Source of the DNA: Diphasiastrum complanatum
Lineage: Eukaryota > Streptophyta > Lycopodiopsida > Lycopodiales > Lycopodiaceae
Length of the DNA: 64,000 nt
NCBI GenBank assembly: GCA_029204225.1
Contig: CM055103.1
Coordinates: 26,400,293-26,464,292, forward strand
Direction of reading: 5' to 3'
Below the pieces are notes generated by a model. That model did no database searches, was not told where the DNA came from, and saw nothing but the letters and a program-made list of their open reading frames with translations. The stretch's first letter is position 1. Every line of letters begins with the position of its first letter. A program made the position numbers and the translations under genes. Positions 59,137 to 64,000 of the stretch are shown piece after piece.

Positions 59137-59560
59137 TGTGGCGGAAGAGCGGGACAATCTGCTACACACACCTATACTAGATCGACCTGTCTCTCATAAT
59201 GAGATCAGCTACCTGTTCAGGAAGGTCGAGACTTATAGGCAAGCATTGTCTGGCTTCCAAGATAGATTCGATCTATTCAAGGGCAAAGCGTCCTTGGAGT
59301 TGGCCAAGGCAAAGTAGATCATCAAAGATTATGGACAAGCAGCGACCAACGTCCTCCAGACCACATCCCAGATCTAGATGTCGGTCATGCCTGCTTTCTC
59401 ACCACCACTTCAGGATCAAGAACATGATGACTCGGGCATTGGACAAATGGAAGAAGAGACAGTGATACCACCAGCCATCGAAGCGGGGCCATCTACTTCT
59501 ACAGCCGCACCACTGTTTTGAAGACCTGTCACCATCGAGGAGGAAATTCAGATTTTTTTA
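59137..59560 (+). pseudogene. Unidentified coding-like stretch replacing the integrase core
   Basis: One frame, broken by several stops, reads PVSHNEISYLFRKVETYRQA, SGFQDRFDLFKGKASLELAKAK and a Glu/Pro-rich tail (DDSGIGQMEEETVIPPAIEAGP). Its charge pattern suggests a helical or coiled-coil protein. I do not recognise the family; it may be an extra open frame of this lineage joined by deletion. Confidence 0.4.
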
Positions 59561-60318
59561 TGACAACATCCACATGAATCCTCGAGGGGTGGTTGGGTAA
59601 TAAAGTTGAAGACGTCAGAGATAGAAGTCAGCAAGAAGCTTGACAAGCTACCCGCATTGAGTGAGCAACCACCGTGGCACCGCATACTCTTTGAGAAAAC
59701 TCCGGATTCTATTAGGAGTTATGTGTCGAGTCCGCGTTAGCTCAGGGTGGATCCGTACTATGTGCCCATGCCGTGTAGGAATAGGTGGAAAGATCTTGGT
59801 GCTCCAGTGGATAAAATCATCGTCCATACACCAAATTGGCCCATAATCTACTAGTCTTTAATTGGAATATCTCAGTTGATTTCCATCGGGCCCTCCAAGT
59901 GTACTCCCAGGAATAAATGAATTCACCAAATCCGACGGTTAGGCAGTCCGTCTTATTTGCAAAAGATTTGGCTATGTTGGCATCCATTCAAGCATGATGG
60001 GACGATTGTCTGCCAGCCCTTTAATTTGACTCCCGATGGCGTCCGACAAAGTTTCAGATTAGTTGCCGATAGCCAGACTATACTACCGTGCGGCGATGCT
60101 GGGTGGTTCACGGGAGCAGAAATTCATATCTTCGACGACAACTAATTGGTTGTCAGGAGTTAATAAGTGCTTTCTACCGCACATCAGAGATTTCAATGAG
60201 CCGCGCTTGAGATTTATGGAGGAAGTCCAATATCATCTAATAAAGATCTTGCAAACCAGAGTCCGAAATGAATCTCACGAGGTGTCATGGGACCACCACC
60301 AGTTTTGATGGGGGATAT

Positions 60319-60760
60319 TGTTGGAGGATTTGTGGATATTGAGGCAACCATAACCCTAGTTAATAAGTGAGAGGGATTTGGCACCCTGTGTGTGTAAGTC
60401 CAACCCAATGATCACATAGTTATTTGATTAGTTAGAAGTTAATAGGACGTTAGGCCTTTTTGCGAGAATTAAATATCGCAAGGCCTAATAGTCAAGTTAG
60501 TGAATAAAAATGGCTCCTCCCAAAATTCGAATTTCAAATAATAAGGGAGGTGGAGATTGGCCAATAGGATTTGAGGCCAAAGCCCTAAAATCCACTATAT
60601 ATAGTGGTGCTTTGTGATTCACATTCATGTTCATTTCAATAAAAGCAGGTCGAACCTCTTACGGATTGAAATCGGATGTCCTTGCTCTTCTTCTTCCTTT
60701 CTTCATCTCTCATGTTTTAACTGGATTTGCTAGTTGTTGGGATTAATGTTTATTATACTT
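60319..60760 (+). repeat. LTR start of family K element
   Basis: TGTTGGAGGATTTG follows the purine tract. A TATA box (actatatatagtgg, ~60594) and aataaaag (~60640) fit promoter and poly(A) functions. The end of the LTR was not located; no second copy was seen in the window. Confidence 0.55.
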
Positions 60761-61885
<1,125 letters not shown>

Positions 61886-61889
61886 GTGA

Positions 61890-61957
61890 AGGATTTCCCA
61901 CCATTGGGTCACCCATCCTAGTTTTTACACTGGTTTTTGGCATGCTTAACTAAGCAT
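61890..61957 (-). repeat. 5S rRNA-like patch (Cassandra-type element remnant?)
   Basis: On the minus strand, agttaagcatgcca...actaggatgggtgacc...tgggaaatcc follows the 3' half of plant 5S rRNA (agttaagcgtgcttgg, gtactaggatgggtgacc, ctgggaagtcct) with substitutions and a small deletion. 5S-like sequence inside LTRs defines the Cassandra TRIM elements; no LTR pair was confirmed here. Confidence 0.45.
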
Positions 61958-63076
61958 GTATAAACCAACACACCTGTCATCCGTTGGGCAAAACTTCTCA
62001 GAGTATTTACCATATTATACAACGTATATGACAATAATAATGTGATAGTGACTATAGGACTGAAAGTTTATGAGTAGTCAATATTAGGTAAATGAGAATA
62101 CTCTTTCACCACTAATCTAGCTTTTCTTCTAAAATGTTGTTGTCAAATTTATATTTAATTTTGAAAACCCACTTATAGTCAACGACATGTTTGCTAGGTG
62201 GCACATGCTTCTATTGTTGCTTCTGGTATTTCATAATTATGCAATCTTGGATATCATGGTTGGTTCGTTTGCAAAAATATTTTAGACTATATACAGGTTC
62301 ATAAGTTTCATGTACTATATAAAGAGTTATTCATGCCCAAAAATCATCAAAAATACATTAATTTTTTAGGTTTTGGGACCCTTAAAAATGACCATTGCTT
62401 ACCAAACCCATTCATAGCCTCTAAAAAGCTTCATTGCACCTCGAAAAGCATGCATGCAAAGTTTTGTGCAAAAATATTGAGTCAAACTCTCAAAAAAGTG
62501 AAAAAAAAAACAAAAACAAAAACAAATCATGCTCAAGAAAGTGAACAAAACCAAACAAAAACAAAAACATGTTTTTTGATCAATTTTTACTTTTTTGGCA
62601 TGTTTTGATGGATCAAATCCACATGCAAGTGCAATCAGACCCTAGCTACTGTAATTCACCTACAAGCAAGGTAGTGATTCTTACTGGTTGATTCTAGCCA
62701 AAATCATCGAATTTTGACCAAAATATTGTCTCGATTTGATATTGACCATGGCATCCAATTGTTATGATAGTCATAATGACTTAAAAAACAAGTACTATCT
62801 TGAAAATCAGTTTCATACAATAGATTTGATTAATTTAAAGCTAAACCAGTGAATACTAGTTGAAAAATCCTAAAAAAATCATTAAAAAAAATGGAACGAT
62901 TTGCAATTATGGCTATCAAAAAAGTCCATAACACTGATCATTACAATCAATCAGAACTCAGAGAAGTCACTTGGACATCAATTCCACCATAAAAAAAAAA
63001 AAAAAGCAGTATGGTCAAAAAGCTACAAAAAAACAATTCCACCTTCTAATCAATGCACAACCAAGCTTTGATACCA
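61958..63076. other. Interior of a minus-strand LTR element, mostly unassigned
   Basis: Precedes the primer site at 63065-63076. An A-rich frame at 62333-62608 (caaaaac repeats) does not look like a protein. Confidence 0.4.
63065..63076 (-). promoter_or_regulatory. Primer binding site of the terminal LTR element
   Basis: Reverse complement TGGTATCAAAGC, one change from iMet, one base from the LTR end. Confidence 0.7.
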
Positions 63077-63077
63077 C

Positions 63078-63952
63078 TGTAACGGTCGCCAAGTGAAGAT
63101 CCTTTAAATCCTATTGGATGTGCCAAAAGGAGTACTGTGGAGCCAAACCACCCAACCAACTTGAAGTTGAGAGTCAAATCCCAATCAACTTCTCTCCCAA
63201 GCCACAGTGACTAAATACAAGAGAGGAGAGGATTCTGGCGATTGGAAACTGGAAAAATAGATAGAGAGGAGGGCGAGTTCCTATAGGTATATATAAGCCT
63301 CGAAGGGCCTAAGAATATTTCCTATAAGATTCCAATTCTCATCCAATTGCTTTGGTCTCTTTTACATGCATCTATAGTCGTCAATTACCATGCACTACCT
63401 CCACATGTCCTAATGGGTATGGTTGGGCCCTCACAAGGTCATTATTTACATTTCTGACCTAGTTCGGACTGGCGACGCGTAACTAATAAACTCATACACT
63501 GGAGTACCAAACATTCATGTCAAATATTATTCTGAATTCTCTGTATCGGACATGGATGTAACATCATAAAAATGTTGAAGAATGTCAATCGGTATTTGTC
63601 TAAGTCGACAATATTTGTCTGAGTCGACATTTTCATTGATTATTCAAAGTCGGCTATTCCACCGAGTCGACATTTCATTGAGCCAACATTAGTCGACATT
63701 ATATTGAGTCGACACTTTTGCAAACTGGTCAATATTTTTGTCAATCCAATCTTTTCGACATCTTTGCTAAGTTGGTATTTATGCCAATTTGTGCCTTTTG
63801 GTATTTTTCGGTCTACAATGAACTTTGTGTACTATTGTAGACTGTGCCAAACTCTGTGTACTTCTGTAGAGTGTTTAGAAAAAACTTGAGCATTTTTGCA
63901 GATTTGACAATTCCTCATTTAAAGAATAATTAATTAAGTGGGAATTTTAACA
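63078..63952 (-). repeat. LTR at the right end of the window
   Basis: Minus-strand TGTTAAAATTCCC...CGTTACA, 875 bp, abutting the primer site. Its 63130-63270 part (gagccaaacc.cccaacca..., gaga.actgg) resembles the family A LTR at 30970-31060, so it is a distant relative. Confidence 0.55.
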
Positions 63953-64000
63953 GGCCTCGCCATGAGGTGGAATGCTAGGTTGACATTTTTTATTGCCACA

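Larger units (their letters stand above)
56448..60318 (+). mobile_element. Ty3/gypsy element (family K, copy 2) with integrase core missing
   Basis: Gag zinc knuckles, protease-RT spacer, RT and RNase H (56448-59037) are followed by the start of the integrase zinc domain. The core is then missing, and a different coding stretch (59130-59560) and decayed frames run to a polypurine tract (gatgggggata, 60307-60317) and an LTR start TGTTGGAGG at 60319. Copy 1 lies at 6963-8325. The RT type (FLDEFSGYNQ, YLDDLGVY) suggests a non-chromovirus Ty3 lineage such as Tat/Athila; this is inference. Confidence 0.8.

Noticed and set aside
62333-62608. 91-residue Lys/Thr-rich frame
   Set aside because: Runs through caaaaac repeats in the leader of an LTR element; no domain.

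Overview
This window is nuclear DNA from a plant, most likely an angiosperm with large, transposon-filled introns. The evidence is GT-AG split exons of a plant-type methyltransferase, Ty3/gypsy and Ty1/copia debris throughout, LTRs primed by initiator tRNA-Met, and long (GA)n runs. I could not fix the species; a basal angiosperm or magnoliid-like genome is only a guess. No rRNA or tRNA gene, bacterial operon or CRISPR array is visible.

The main result is one host gene that is not contiguous in any reading frame. Nine plus-strand exons (11165-11623, 28840-28893, 39313-39396, 40088-40213, 40526-40593, 50883-50952, 55300-55365, 55467-55544, 55719-55760) join in frame into a 348-residue class I, caffeoyl-CoA-type O-methyltransferase with a possible organelle-targeting N-terminus. 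The gene spans about 44.6 kb for 1,047 coding bases. Introns 1, 2, 5 and 6 (17.2, 10.4, 10.3 and 4.3 kb) are mostly retrotransposons, while introns 3, 4, 7 and 8 are short.

Layout. 1-10 kb: copia fragment, an old LTR element (about 677-3786), and Ty3 integrase, gag-protease and pol fragments. 10-11.2 kb: upstream flank with a GA repeat. Intron 1: a solo LTR; a non-autonomous LTR element (13453-19703) that carries a second solo LTR of its own family; GA arrays; two Ty3 elements sharing one LTR (20892-25750); an LTR plus gag start (26590-27754); and a tandem duplication that copies the exon 2 splice acceptor. Intron 2: a reversed copy of the first old element, split by a nearly complete Ty3 chromodomain element (32179-38345). 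Intron 5: LTR and gag fragments plus a 3.3 kb Ty3 element (46541-49804). Intron 6: LTR-like and integrase debris and a minisatellite. 55.8-64 kb: a broken Ty3 element related to the one at 7-8 kb, a TG/AG microsatellite, a 5S-like patch and a final LTR.

Every transposon coding region seen carries stops, frameshifts or deletions, so none looks autonomous. The methyltransferase exons are the only frame that looks preserved. No previously undescribed biological system is evident. The noteworthy points are the gene architecture, the nested same-family LTRs with matching target duplications, the shared-LTR recombinant, the duplicated acceptor and the AG...CT-ended LTRs.
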